Source: Melastoma dodecandrum
Taxonomy: Eukaryota; Streptophyta; Magnoliopsida; Myrtales; Melastomataceae
Direction: 5' to 3'
Assembly (NCBI GenBank): GCA_029817715.1
Contig: JARUPY010000190.1
Coordinates: 4,154,001 to 4,218,000 of the forward strand
Length of the DNA: 64,000 bases
Shown here: in pieces, positions 20,019-31,330 of the stretch
Numbering within the stretch: the stretch's first letter is position 1
Layout: every line of letters starts with the position of its first letter
Translations under genes and position numbers: made by a program
The notes under the pieces: model-generated
Databases searched by the model: none
What the model saw: only the letters and a program-made list of their open reading frames with translations
What the model was told of the DNA's origin: nothing

Positions 20019-22821
20019 CCGCACAAAGGACAGCTTCAGGGAGGAGGAGTTGCTTAGTAGGCCGAATATCTCTAATCAAGCGAATTTCTTACAATCCTAG
20101 TAAACATTATTTGATTATATTCCACTGTACTCTGACTTAAGCCTTAAACTATTCATTTATCCACTCCGAAACACGCACTTCCAAGTCTCTCGGCCGACTT
20201 GCAGCATTTGGGTACAAAGCCCACCTACGGGTGCTCAAACCAAACCGGCGCCCTTTTTTAGTTGAATCAAATCATCAGTGTAGCGTGCGTGTGGCCCAGA
20301 GGGCGTCACGGATTTGTTATTACCTCAAACTTCTTTGACCTAAGCGGGTGCGAGTTAACGGGCGGTAAACATGTAAGGCGAAAGGAAACTGATTGACGGG
20401 ATCTTCTCGCGGGTGCAGCACCTTCTAAGAATGGTTCGAGTGTAAGTATACCTGTCAGGACCCGCAAGATGGTGAATCAGATCAGTCTAAATACCAAATT
20501 CAGTATACAAACTCCTTGGGTAGCCAACTGGGCTCATATATTAAATTATACTGAATGTGAAAGTTTTGTTGAAATCTTTATCAAGAATCTGTTCCGAGGC
20601 AAACAGCAATCCAGCAGCAACATTGATCGATAATGGGCCAAATCCATGACTTCCCAAATTCAGCATCAGAGTGATGCATGAACATAAGCTTGGGGTCCAA
20701 ACGCAAATAGAACATTGACCCAAAACGAGGACCATCATCATCACCATCCATGCCCATCCAGTGTGATGGGATTGGATGTTGGCCCATGATTTTCTTCTGG
20801 TGTTAGGTTGTTGAGAAGCAACCCAGGGTTGCCACTGTCCCTTCTCTTCCTCCTTTCAGGAACCTGTCAAAAGCAACAGACAAGAACCTTCCTTACAACG
20901 TGGGAACATGTGGGGGTTGTATCATCTCCCCCCATCCATGTCATGTCGCCTTCCTTTTGGAAAATAACTATACCAATACGGTACGTGTCATAAGTATAGC
21001 GACGAATTTGTACTGTTCATATTCTGTGATGGCCACAGCAGCAATCAGTTTTCACGACCGTGTGGTTGCCCACAACAAGAGAATCATTGTCCCCCCTGGC
21101 AGACAAGCCCGTCCATCTGTTCAGCCAAGCGAGAGGCACCGAAAGGTCCCGATCGAATCCAGCCGCGGACACAAGCTGCAGGCCGTGGAATCCGGTTGGG
21201 GCATTGTCGCGAGCTGAAGATTTCGGGCAAAGGCATATGAACAACTTTTTGAGGGGATACTTGTCCTGATTTGCCATTGCAGTGTAAGAACAACATGTGA
21301 TCACAGAAAACGGGGGGTAGTTCACCAATAAATGGTTTTCTTTCTAAATTTCGAATGGGACGACGGACTCGAACCGAAGAGAAAGTGTAGCGAGTGCGTG
21401 TCTGTGGAAGTCATTGAACCTTAGGATCCATACACAGATAGATCGATGGATGGATGGATGTATGGATGGATCACTCACTCCACATGCAACATGCAAATGT
21501 GTTGTTTTGTGGTGTTGGGGGGGGGGGGGGGGGGTTGGTTTGTCAGTAGTCACTCTCCTCGTCGTCCACTCCAAACCCAAAGGTTAGACAGCTGCAGAAG
21601 AAAAATCTCAACCACAGAGCATGATCTCAGCTCATTGCTTCTCACCACAATGTCTCAAGACATCGCATAGTTTGACTTCTCTTCTTCATTATCTAACTCA
21701 TGAAACCAATGGGGTCTATGCAATGTCCGAAATTCTAGACCAATCCCAGGAGGGGAGAGGGTTGGACTTAGCTGGAGGTTCCTGGAAACCAGCCTTTTCT
21801 CTTTAAATTGGTTGTTTTTCTATAAGAGAAAAGAACAAAACAACAAAAGTCCAAAGATCAACCCAACAAATTTATAAACGAAACCACTCCATTCCCCTAC
21901 ATAAACAAACAAAAAAACCCTTGAATTTCAAAGAAAATATCATTTTTTGTGTTTTTTTTTTTTGGAAACAGAGCTTCTATTCTATTATTAAAAATGATGA
22001 ATAAATAAAGACAGTTTTCCCAGCAGACAACTCCGGCACTTACGAAATCACAAGATCAGAAAAACCCAACAAAGGCCTCGAAAGCACCACAACCATCTCC
22101 GTCTCCAATCACCATCACTATCACCATCACTTCTCCTCCCCCACAACCACCACCACCACCACCATCGCCAGACCACCACCACCACCTCCTAGCCATTCGT
22201 CCGAGCATGCCCATGTTCCACCCCGTTATGTTCCTCCCCCACCCAACACAGCTCCTCCCTTAAATTAACCGCCCCCCTCTTTCCTTCCGACCAAACCTCA
22301 ACTCCCCCCTCCCCCTTCCCACTTCAGTTTCTCCCTTCCCGTCCTCTCCAAGCCCAGGATTCGCCTACCCTTTTGCCCGATCTCCGTTACCCAGATTCCA
22401 GATTCGCGGAATCCTCTTGGATTTTCCCGATTTAGTCTTTTAGTAAAGGAAAGGAACGATCTTGCGGGACTCTCGTCCCGCCCGCTCTCCTTCCCGGGCG
22501 AGATTCTGTCCCGGGGCGGTGTCTGCGAGGCACGATCGGGACACCCTGTTCCCAGTTTAAGCTCCCCTCTGGTCCCTCTTTTGGTTACTTTACCGGTTTT
22601 GTTAGAAAGGAACGATTTTGGCCGCTGCCTCTTGTCCCGCGCGCCGTGTGAGGTCTGGGCGATTCTGTTTATCGCAGGGGGGAAGTTACGGTCAACCGTT
22701 ATCCGAACCCAATTCCCTGATTAAGAAATCGTACATACCCGGGACACGGGGGTTTGATGACGATTGACGGGAGGGGTTTAGGGTTAGGGTTTGCGAGAGA
22801 TGTGGCGTTCTAATTGGATTG
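20019..22821. other. Intergenic; PP2C promoter and long 5' UTR
   Basis: No recognised gene. A GC-richer stretch at 20900-21300 is open on both strands (up to ~105 codons) but resembles nothing I know. A GGAT-type microsatellite lies at 21444-21472 and an 18-base G run at ~21519-21536. The last ~700 bases are C/T-rich leader typical of a long PP2C 5' UTR, with an A-rich region at 21810-21960. Confidence 0.5.
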
Positions 22822-24761
22822 ATGAGTCTTTTCGCTTCATGCTGGAACTCGCCAGGTCGAGATATTGACCATAGTTACGATGGTCGCAGAGGCAGCGGTA
22901 ACCGTAGTCCCGGGAACGGGAGGAGGTTGACTTCTTTTTACAAGGAAGGGAAGGATGGGCTGTCGTTGTGTCAGGATTTGGGGAAGTGTGGGAGTGGGGA
23001 GTTCTCTGTGGCGGTAGTACAGGCGAATCAGGTGCTCGAGGATCAGTGTTGGTTAGAGTCTGGTGATTTTGGGACGTTCGTAGGGGTTTACGATGGGCAC
23101 GGTGGTCCTGATGCCTCTAGATATGTCTGTGATAACCTGTTCAGAAATTTTCAAGGTTCGTGTTGCCCTTTCTTTGTGTTCTGTTTTCAAGGCTGAGATG
23201 CCGCGGTCTTGATAAATTAATGCTGGAAATTGAGTACTGTTGAATGATGCATGTCGACACAGTGTATATTTTGTAGAAACAGAGAACACACTGAGATTTA
23301 ACCACACGAGCTTGTTGCATTTGCCCGTTCACTTTTGGCTGGAGATGGACTGGCAATTCACAGCTCCGATGTGTTTCTAAGCTGTTCATCTTCACAACTT
23401 GACCCGTTGCTGCTGAAATAAGCTGATGAGAATTGTCTGCTGTAATTGCTTCTTTGACATTTTCTGCCTTCTGCAATTAACCCGTGGAACATTTAGTTGC
23501 TAGAGTTTATAGTTTCTTGAAATTAAAAAGTTGGTTTTGGTTAGCTGTTGATGCCTGCATATTCATTTGACGGCCTTGTTGATGCCTCTCATTCTCCAAA
23601 CACTATAGATTGACTAGTTGGTCTAGTAATCGAGCAACTTCTATTGATGTTTTTCTAGAGGATGAGCAGTCTCGTTTTTTGTATTCTTAGGCTTTCTGTT
23701 GATGCAGCGATATCGGCTGAGATGGAAGGAACCGTGAATGGCGAGACCATTCGAAGAGCCTTTCTTGAAACCGAGGAGGGATTCATTTCCCTTGTGTCGC
23801 AGTCATGGATGTCTCAGCCTTCCATAGCCTCCTCCGGTTCGTGCTGTTTAGTCGGAGTAATACATCAGAAGACCCTCTATATAGCCAGCCTCGGTGATTC
23901 TCGCGTTGTGTTGGGTAAGAAGGTTGGTAACACGGATGGTATTGCTGCCATACAGTTATCCACTGAGCACAATGCAAACCTGGAGTCGGTGAGACATGAG
24001 CTTAAAGAGCTGCATCCCGATGACCCGCAAATTGTTGTCCTCAGACATGGAGTATGGAGAATAAAAGGAATCATTCAGGTAAATTTACTTGTCAGCTTTC
24101 TTAGTGATGCGACTTTTGACTAGGGCAAGAAATGATGAATGATTAGGATGATGAGATCAAGTAATGGCTAAGACAAATGATCAAGTAGTTATGAGGGTTT
24201 AGTACTGATAATGTCCACACGTGTCAGGTTTCGCATTCGGTCGGGGATGTGTACTTGAAAAGGTCGGAGTTCAACAGGGAACCCCTGAACCCGAAATTCA
24301 GACTCCCGGAACCTTTTGACGCGCCTATCCTTAGTGCCGACCCCGTGATCACTTCTCGTGCCATTCAGCCCAATGATTGCTTCTTGATATTTGCCTCAGA
24401 TGGTTTATGGGAACATTTGACGAACGAACAGGCAGTCGAGATAGTGCAAAGCCACTCACCTGTGGTATGCTAATCTGGGTTTGAACACTTAGTTACCTTG
24501 CCTGGTTGAAACAAGTGTGTTTAGACAAATAATTTGGTGGCGCAGGGGATCGCAAAGAGGCTGGTGAAGGCAGCACTACAAGAAGCCGCGAGGAAGAGGG
24601 AGATGAGGTACTCCGACCTCAGGAAGATCGACAAGAAGGTCCTCCGACACTTCCACGACGACATAACTGTGATTGTTTTATTCTTGAACCATGATCTCCT
24701 AACAGGGGGATGTGTGCAATACCCTCCTCCGGTTTCCATCCGGAGTGCGGCCGAGCAATAA
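22822..24761 (+). CDS. Protein phosphatase 2C, clade D, 4 exons
   Basis: Exons 22822-23155, 23708-24078, 24228-24464, 24546-24761; phases close to give 385 residues, the usual size for clade D. Motifs: [34 protein letters not shown] (metal-binding Asp ~90), [56 protein letters not shown], and [18 protein letters not shown]. All the Mg/Mn-coordinating acidic motifs are present, so the enzyme should be active. Clade D PP2Cs dephosphorylate the penultimate Thr of plasma-membrane H+-ATPases and are inhibited by SAUR proteins, limiting acid growth. In exon 4 I chose the acceptor at 24545 because [13 protein letters not shown] then aligns with family members without an insertion. Confidence 0.93.
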
Positions 24762-25847
24762 TAGTTGGGGAGACGACAGGGGACGATCTATAGAAAGAGC
24801 ATTTGTGCATGATGCTCTACTAATTCTTAGCATTAAAAATAAAAATAAAAGAAAAAGGATGTACGAGGAATAATAAGATGAGTACGATGAAAGGTGTAAG
24901 AGGTAGATTCCCCCTGGCCTGATGTGACATTTACATGAAATTTTAATTTCAACGTTTTCCATAATATTTGTTCCATCCATCAGACATTGCCTTTTCTGAA
25001 TCAGATCCTCAGTCGTATGTATCCATCAAATGATATGTTCCAATTCAGTCCTCTACTTATAGGCCCATCTAAAGAGGCCCATCGAAGCAATGCGGCCCGG
25101 CCCAATTAGGCCGATAATAGAACATATGAAAGCGTCCTCTCGACACAACTTATAGATAGTTGTGGGCAGAATTATTGAACCACAACTAAACTATGGAGAA
25201 AAATAAAAAATAAACGGAATTGGGATGGTTGTGTTGTGTTGGGATGTGCCACATCCATCCCCTAAATCACATGCATACCAATAATAAATTGACAAAAGAA
25301 AAAGGTTTGGACAAACCTACCCCACACCCACATCGTGTCCAAAGCACTAAACTTTGGTCCATCCCTCCCACAATCAATTTTAAATTTAAGAAAAAAAATG
25401 GTGGTTTCCTATCAAAATCCCACCACCGCCACCTTCTCCTTAATTAAATCCCCCTCCCATCTACTCATATTTATCCCTAATAATAATAATATTATTATTT
25501 ACAACGTCCAAAAAATTCTATATAAAAATAAAAAAGAAATTAATATTATTTATATTAAAAGGAAAAGAAATGATTCCTTCCCACCATCCTCTCCACTGCC
25601 CCCATTCCCCCGTTCTTCTCCACCTTCCATCTATCATGCTATGATAAATCTCTTTCTTACCACCCACCTCGTTAAGCCGTAGACTCTTCTTCTTCACCCC
25701 CCGACCAAACTCCGTCCCGTTCATCCCCAGAACCCCCCCGTAATCTTAGTACGTGATTAATCCACCCTAATCACCCCCCGTAATCTTCCCCCCGAGGATC
25801 CCGTAATACGTTTTATAGGAGTTGGAGAGTTTAACCGATTCCGTCAC
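24762..25847. other. Intergenic
   Basis: PP2C 3' flank followed by AT-rich DNA and C-rich stretches that serve as promoter of the bHLH gene. No feature recognised. Confidence 0.5.
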
Positions 25848-26558
25848 ATGGCGACCCCGATGACGGCCATGGTCAGCGACGCCGCGGTGGGGACCGATCG
25901 GAGGAGGAGTGGGAGATTGAGGAGGAATAAGAAGCATCGGGCGCAGTTGGTCCAGAGGGAGGCGGAGGAGGCTCGATCTCACGAGAGGTGGCGATCGGAG
26001 TTGCAGCACAAGTTGTACTCCGCCAAGCTCATGGAGGCTCTCGCCCGGCTCCGCCTCGCCGGGGATGGTGGAGGTGGAGGCGGAGGCGGAGGCGAGGAGA
26101 TGCGGGTCGTACCGACTAGGGGGAGGACGGTTAGGGACGCGGCGGACAGGGCGCTGGCGTTCGCTGCAAAGGGGAGGACGAGGTGGAGCAGGGCGATGCT
26201 GATGACGACGGCGAACAGGGTTAAGCTTAAGTTCAGGAGGATCCGCGCCGGGGGAGGGAAGGGGAGGCTCGGGGTTACGGGAGCGGGAGGCGGGAGGTGG
26301 ATGGGGAGGAAGGGGAAGGGGAAGGTGAGCGTAGGGAGGCTGAGGGGGAAGGGATCTGCGGGGGTGCGGAGGAAGGTACGGGAACTGGGGAGCCTGGTGC
26401 CGGGTTGCCGAGTGGAGCCGATGAACGTGGTGCTGGAGGAAGCCACGGATTACATCGCAGCCCTCCAGATGCAGGTTCGGACGATGAGCGCTCTCGCTCA
26501 GCTGCTCTCCGGCGGTGATTCCGATGCCGCTGCCGGCCCCGGCCATACCAGCTCGTGA
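25848..26558 (+). CDS. Atypical bHLH regulator, IBH1/AIF (bHLH147-149) type
   Basis: Intronless frame of 236 residues. Family marks: AADRALAFAAKGRTRWSRAM, which corresponds to the plant AIF/IBH1 N-terminal block, and the C-terminal helix-loop-helix VRRKVRELGSLVPGC followed by VVLEEATDYIAALQMQVR. The basic DNA-contact region is poor in the canonical His-Glu-Arg residues, so it is expected to dimerise without binding E-boxes itself. Members of this group repress cell elongation in brassinosteroid signalling by sequestering other bHLH factors. A poly-Gly insert (~residues 73-81) and a long basic Gly/Lys linker separate the two blocks. Short intergenic distance and lack of introns are typical of the family. 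Confidence 0.88.
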   Translation: MATPMTAMVSDAAVGTDRRRSGRLRRNKKHRAQLVQREAEEARSHERWRSELQHKLYSAKLMEALARLRLAGDGGGGGGGGGEEMRVVPTRGRTVRDAADRALAFAAKGRTRWSRAMLMTTANRVKLKFRRIRAGGGKGRLGVTGAGGGRWMGRKGKGKVSVGRLRGKGSAGVRRKVRELGSLVPGCRVEPMNVVLEEATDYIAALQMQVRTMSALAQLLSGGDSDAAAGPGHTSS

Positions 26559-28335
26559 TGATGATGATGATAAATAATATATTGTTTTTGTTTTTTCGTC
26601 AAAAAAAAAACAATAAAAGAAAAACTCTTCAACTTCTCCTTCTCCTTTCCCTTACTTTCTGTTTATTCGAGATCAAATGACATGTCATTTTCTTATTGGG
26701 AAGAGCTTTCTGTGTTATGGCGGTGGTGCCCTCGCTATCGTCCAACACATTTGGACAATTTTATATTTCTTCTCGGTGGAAATCTGTCCCCCACCCCTAA
26801 ACGATTTTATATTTCCACCTACAAGTTGTGCCTTTATAAACATTAGTATAAACTTGTTTGAGTTTTGTTCTGACGTTATTTGATAAATTATTTCGTCAAA
26901 TAATTTCATAATTTTCAAAATTTATGACTAACCTAGTGAAATCCGCCTTATAAAGACCGATTTCAGTATCTAAGGAAGTCGATCCTCGTAAAGCCGATTT
27001 CATGTGAATGAAGTCGGCCTTTAAAGTCGACGAATTTTAAAAGTAATGAGATTATTTGATAAAATAATTTATCAAATGACGTCATTAACGAAAAAAGATC
27101 GAACTTCTTGTGCAAGACCGACCTACGGAATATGAAAACACATGACATGTTTGTCATTTTTCATTTAATTTCGAAATGAATCCAAGCGAGATTAGGTTGG
27201 CGTAACACAATCAAGTGGATAAACCTAGTGAGGCTTATCCCCCACCCACCAACACCAGAAGAAACCCATCAAAATCTTCACGCAAAAATGGGATTTATGT
27301 CCCCAATAATCTTCTTGGTTGGCCTTACCATTTCCTGTTTCCATCATCTTACTGTGTTTCAAGTGACTTGAGATTGAAGCGATTTAAGGTTGGCTTAAGC
27401 AGCAAAGTCTTTGAAACCATTTTTACCAGAAAGGGAATGATTGTCCGAGACAGCCCACCCCCATGCCTCTCTCTCAGATTGCACACATCCTAAGATGGAC
27501 AAAATCATATCAAACTCATTTTTTTAAGTTCTTGTCAAGTTCTCCTCAGTCAAACCTAAATTTGACAATGACACAAAAAGTAACATAAAAGCCGCGTGAG
27601 CTGACTTAGTCTTTAGACTTACTCTTTGAACTACTACTGCATCCAAGTCTGAGTTCCCAAACCTTGTGCTCTCGTCAAACAATCATGATGATATCCCTTT
27701 GCCCCTTTCCTCTTGTGGGTCTTTATATAATTCAAGTGTTGGGTGTTCCCCCCATGTGCAATCCAAACACAACATGATGAAACCAAAAGTAAAAGCAGGG
27801 AAGAAAGAATGGGGCCATGAATGAAATCAAAGCAACATGATGCTCTTGAGGAGGAGGGGGTCCATGTCTCTCTGTCCTATTCCTCTGTCACCTTTTCCCC
27901 CAGAGTTGCCAAAAAAGAGGAGCACCTTCTAGTTATTTACATGATCCATCCACATACGATTGATGACCCCAACTGGGTGTCTGATATCATCAAAATCCAT
28001 CCAATGCTATGTTCTAGCCTCCCCACATTAACTGGCATCTCCCTCTCATTCACCGAAACGTTAAAATGTGCAGCAACGAATCCAGGGTCCTCTAAGGACA
28101 ACGTTAATGAATTAAGCCGCGCCACGGAGTCACACATCGGTACAATAGCTGAGTTGATAATAAACTGTTTGGGGGAGGGTTTCACTGGGTTCTTTCTATG
28201 TGATGAGAGGACCTGGGTTGATAACAACAGAACTCTCTCTAACTCTGGTGGAGGTAATGAAGAAAAGGTGGTGGTGGGGGGGACGCAATTCCTCTAGTGA
28301 ACCATCGGCCCCCGATACAGCTAAAGAGGAACCGG
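26559..28335. other. Intergenic with MITE
   Basis: Holds the bHLH 3' flank, a MITE (26871-27084) and the 3' flank of the minus-strand DDL-like gene. An open frame of 158 codons at 27821-28297 (+) with a TATA-like CTTTATATAATTC near 27720 has no resemblance to any family I know and I do not call it a gene. Confidence 0.45.
26871..27084. mobile_element. MITE with ~50-bp terminal inverted repeats
   Basis: The left arm from 26871 (TGACGTTATTTGATAAATTA...) is mirrored by the right arm ending at 27084; over about 50 bases I count only a handful of mismatches. The 110-base centre contains repeated short GTCGGCC / AAGTCGA / CCGATTTCA pieces and no frame. Length 214 bp and arms of this size fit a non-autonomous DNA transposon or a foldback element. 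A target-site duplication was not seen with certainty. Confidence 0.6.
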
Positions 28336-31330
28336 TCACCCCGCAGAGTTCTCGTGCAGCAACACGTATTCCCGGCTGCAGATGTCAAACGCAAGAAATG
28401 TCAATAATGCTCAAATGATGAAACAGCACATGGGGAAAGAAGAACACGGGTCGATTATTAGTAAAGAAGTCTAATCACAAGGTAAAAGGAAAAACCAGGC
28501 AACCATGCTCAATGCTTGGACCATTAATGGAGAAACGGTATAGAAACACACACATACCTGCTGTTACCAAATTTGATAGTGTCCTTTTCAAACAGCTCGT
28601 AGTATCGCTGAGGTTCGATGGCATTATCCTGCAAAATGAGGTCTACGCAATAAAAAAATAGTACCAAAAAGAATCATGGTTGAAAGGTGTTTTAACATTA
28701 TATCAAATAGATTAAATTCCTTCTGAGTCGTTTACATTGAGATAAGTTTTGTTGGTGCTTCCAAGGTCCATCAAGTAAGGCCTGTATATACAAAGTGACA
28801 TTGATCGTCAGGACCAAAACCGACTTTTGAAATCTAAATAACAGGATGGAGGACATGCCTAATTTGCTTCTTCATCATGCCATCAGGCTGCTCCTTCTCA
28901 ACTTGCCTGACAAATGAGAGAAAGCAATTTAATGCAAGCACCATACCCTCTAAGTCATATATGCCAACAGTTGATGCTGTTTAGGTAAAATACCGAAATT
29001 GGATGACAGCGTGCTGCTTGCTACAAGACGGGTGATCTGTCGGAACATCTGCAATTCTCCTTTCTCTCCCGAAAAGGTAACAACTCTGACGGTGTATGTA
29101 GAGGGGCTCTGTGACAAGCATATTTCTATCAGGAACAGTTCACAGAAACTTCACCATTTTCCATGCATTTAAACAGTACCGAACCTCTTACAAGACCACA
29201 TATAAAATCGACTCGAACTCGAGGCTATCCCAATACATAAGGTACCAAAAGCTCTGAATCAAACAATCCGCAACAAACAAGACCGGGAAAACTAATTCCA
29301 ATATCTACGGTTCACTACATTAAATTTCAAGCCACTTGATAATTGTCAAACTTCCTTGAATCTGAAACAAGAAAACGATAACTCACCATTTAACGCCTCG
29401 CCTCCTTTAAACACATACAATCTCCATCTGATATCAGGCTTTCGTGCTTCAGGAGGTTCATTGAAAAGCAAAGTTATACCTGCAAAATCAGGAAAAAGAA
29501 CACTGAAACTATTAAAGGGACAATTTAACTCCACACCAGAAAAGGAAATAACAAAAGATTCTAGGTCCTGTAGAAAAAGTAAGTTCTAGTACTACAGCCA
29601 GAATGAAGAAAAAAAAATGTTCGAGAGTATCCCGATGTCTCTTCTAAACCATGCAGATGTGAGACAGCTAAGAGACGCTCAGCTGCGAGATCAACTATAG
29701 TTAGAAAGTTCTATTGTTAAGCCTTCAGATAATCCTCACCTCTCACTCTATTTGTCTCAGCAGCTAGCTTTCCAGACAGCTCAAATGAAGGTTGTTGCTG
29801 CAAATCACAGAATAATAAGATCCATACTGTGAACACATGCACTTCTTTATTGGAATAAGTCATGAAGGGTATTTATCTGTGGCAATGGGATGATAGAAAA
29901 AAAGAATCAAATCACCATTCTTTGTTGAGTATGATTCGGTCACTACATGTACTACCTTTTGCTTTTCTTCCAGGGCCATCTCTGCAGCCTTCATCTTTGC
30001 CATCGAATCATCTTCATCATCCCTATAATCAAGCTCATCATGAGAAAGCTTGGAGACAACCAGAGATAAACTTCTTAAGTAGCCACTAGACAAGAACTTT
30101 GCATTCCAAAGAAAGGATGAGCAGCAAAGGGACCCGACGTGGCAGCAGCAAATTGTCTCAACTTGAGTAAAACTATTACCTAAAAGGACTCAACAACGTA
30201 ATTTCATTATTTATGTCTACAACACTCATTCAATCATTGACAAAAACAGAGTCAATAAAAAAGACAAGCTTCGACACAGGCATTCCAGTTTCATCAATCA
30301 TTGATTCTTTTGCAATGACCCAAATCCAAGTTTTACTTTCGTGATCGCTAAAAGTTCTTAGCAACAGTAAAATCAATGACTGCCGGAATGATAACCAACT
30401 TAGACAGAAAAATTACAGGTAAAGATACACTTAAAGAATTCAGTGCCATGGAAACTAAGGAGACAGCAGAATTTTAAATGATTTCTCACCCTTGATCATC
30501 TTCGTTTCCATTTTTAACCTGTAACAGAAGAAAGCTCAGTAGAGATTATCAGAATGAAGATGAAAATTACCCAAGTCTACAGATGCAGAACAAGAAAAAT
30601 CCTGATATCTCAGAGGAGAGTTTTCTTTTGAATGATTCTATCCAAAGAATCAACAGGGCATTCTGGAACAGAAAACTCAAAGAATGACTAGAAAAGACAG
30701 AGACTCAATGTCACGACGTTCCACTAAACTAGCTAAGACTGAGCATATATAAAAGGATTCATAACAGTGGATAGCACCAGAAACCTCTCTGCGATCAGCA
30801 GCTATTTCAGGTGAAAGAGAACGTTGTCTTCGCTGTTGCCGATCAGGCGGAGAGGCAGGCCTTCCTTGTCTTGATCTAGAAGATCTTCCATTCGACTCGA
30901 TCCTGTCATTTCTTCTTTGTCCCTCCTCTCTCCTCTCCCTGCCTTTGTCCCTATCATCACCATCCCATTCGTTCCTCCTGTCTCTCTTCTCTTTGCCTCC
31001 GGCCCTATCATCCTCATACTTCTCGTTCCTCCTGTCTCTCCTCTCAACGCCAAATTCCTTGTCTACTTCATCTCTTCCATTCCTCCTCTCTCTCCTATCA
31101 GTAATGATCTCTTTATCTGTGCCCCTCTCCCTAACCCCCTTCTCTTCTCTCTTCCTTTCATTCCTCTCATGTGATTTCTCGGATTCCTTTTCTGCCAATG
31201 CCGTTTTGAGTCGTTTTGTCCGAGGAGATGGTGAGCGAGAAACAGGTGAAATGGATCTTTTATGTTCGGGAGATTTAGCCCGAGATGAATATTTTCCATT
31301 CGAAGGAGAAGCTCCACCACGGGAACTCAT
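28336..31330 (-). CDS. DDL: DAWDLE/SNIP1-like FHA-domain RNA-processing factor, 10 exons
   Basis: Minus-strand exons: 31330-30785, 30518-30490, 30022-29956, 29797-29740, 29479-29387, 29108-28994, 28906-28859, 28781-28736, 28628-28558, 28375-28336; phases close, 370 residues. The N-terminal half is SR/RE-rich (SRSPSPRTKRLK, then many RDRR and ERREE runs), followed by KMKAAEMALEEKQK and the FHA domain: PDIRWRLYVFKGGEAL, YLFGRERRIADVPTDHPSCS, KQHAVIQFR, PYLMDLGSTNKTYLN, EPQRYYELFEKDTIKFGNS, REYVLLHENSAG. DDL binds primary microRNA transcripts and helps Dicer-like 1 process them. The GRERR, SCSKQH and STN loop residues that read phosphothreonine are kept. Intron 7 appears to use a GC donor (AG|GCATGT). 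A 5' UTR exon probably lies near 32060-32190. Confidence 0.92.

Noticed and set aside
21519..21536. Long G homopolymer as a possible functional G-quadruplex
   Set aside because: A single G run of uncertain length in intergenic DNA; assembly length is unreliable and there is no gene context.
25767..26546. 259-codon Pro/His-rich minus-strand frame
   Set aside because: Antisense to the GC-rich bHLH gene, whose domains are certain.
27821..28297. 158-codon plus-strand frame
   Set aside because: No family resemblance, no clear coding bias, lies in the 3' flank of the DDL-like gene; only a TATA-like motif speaks for it.
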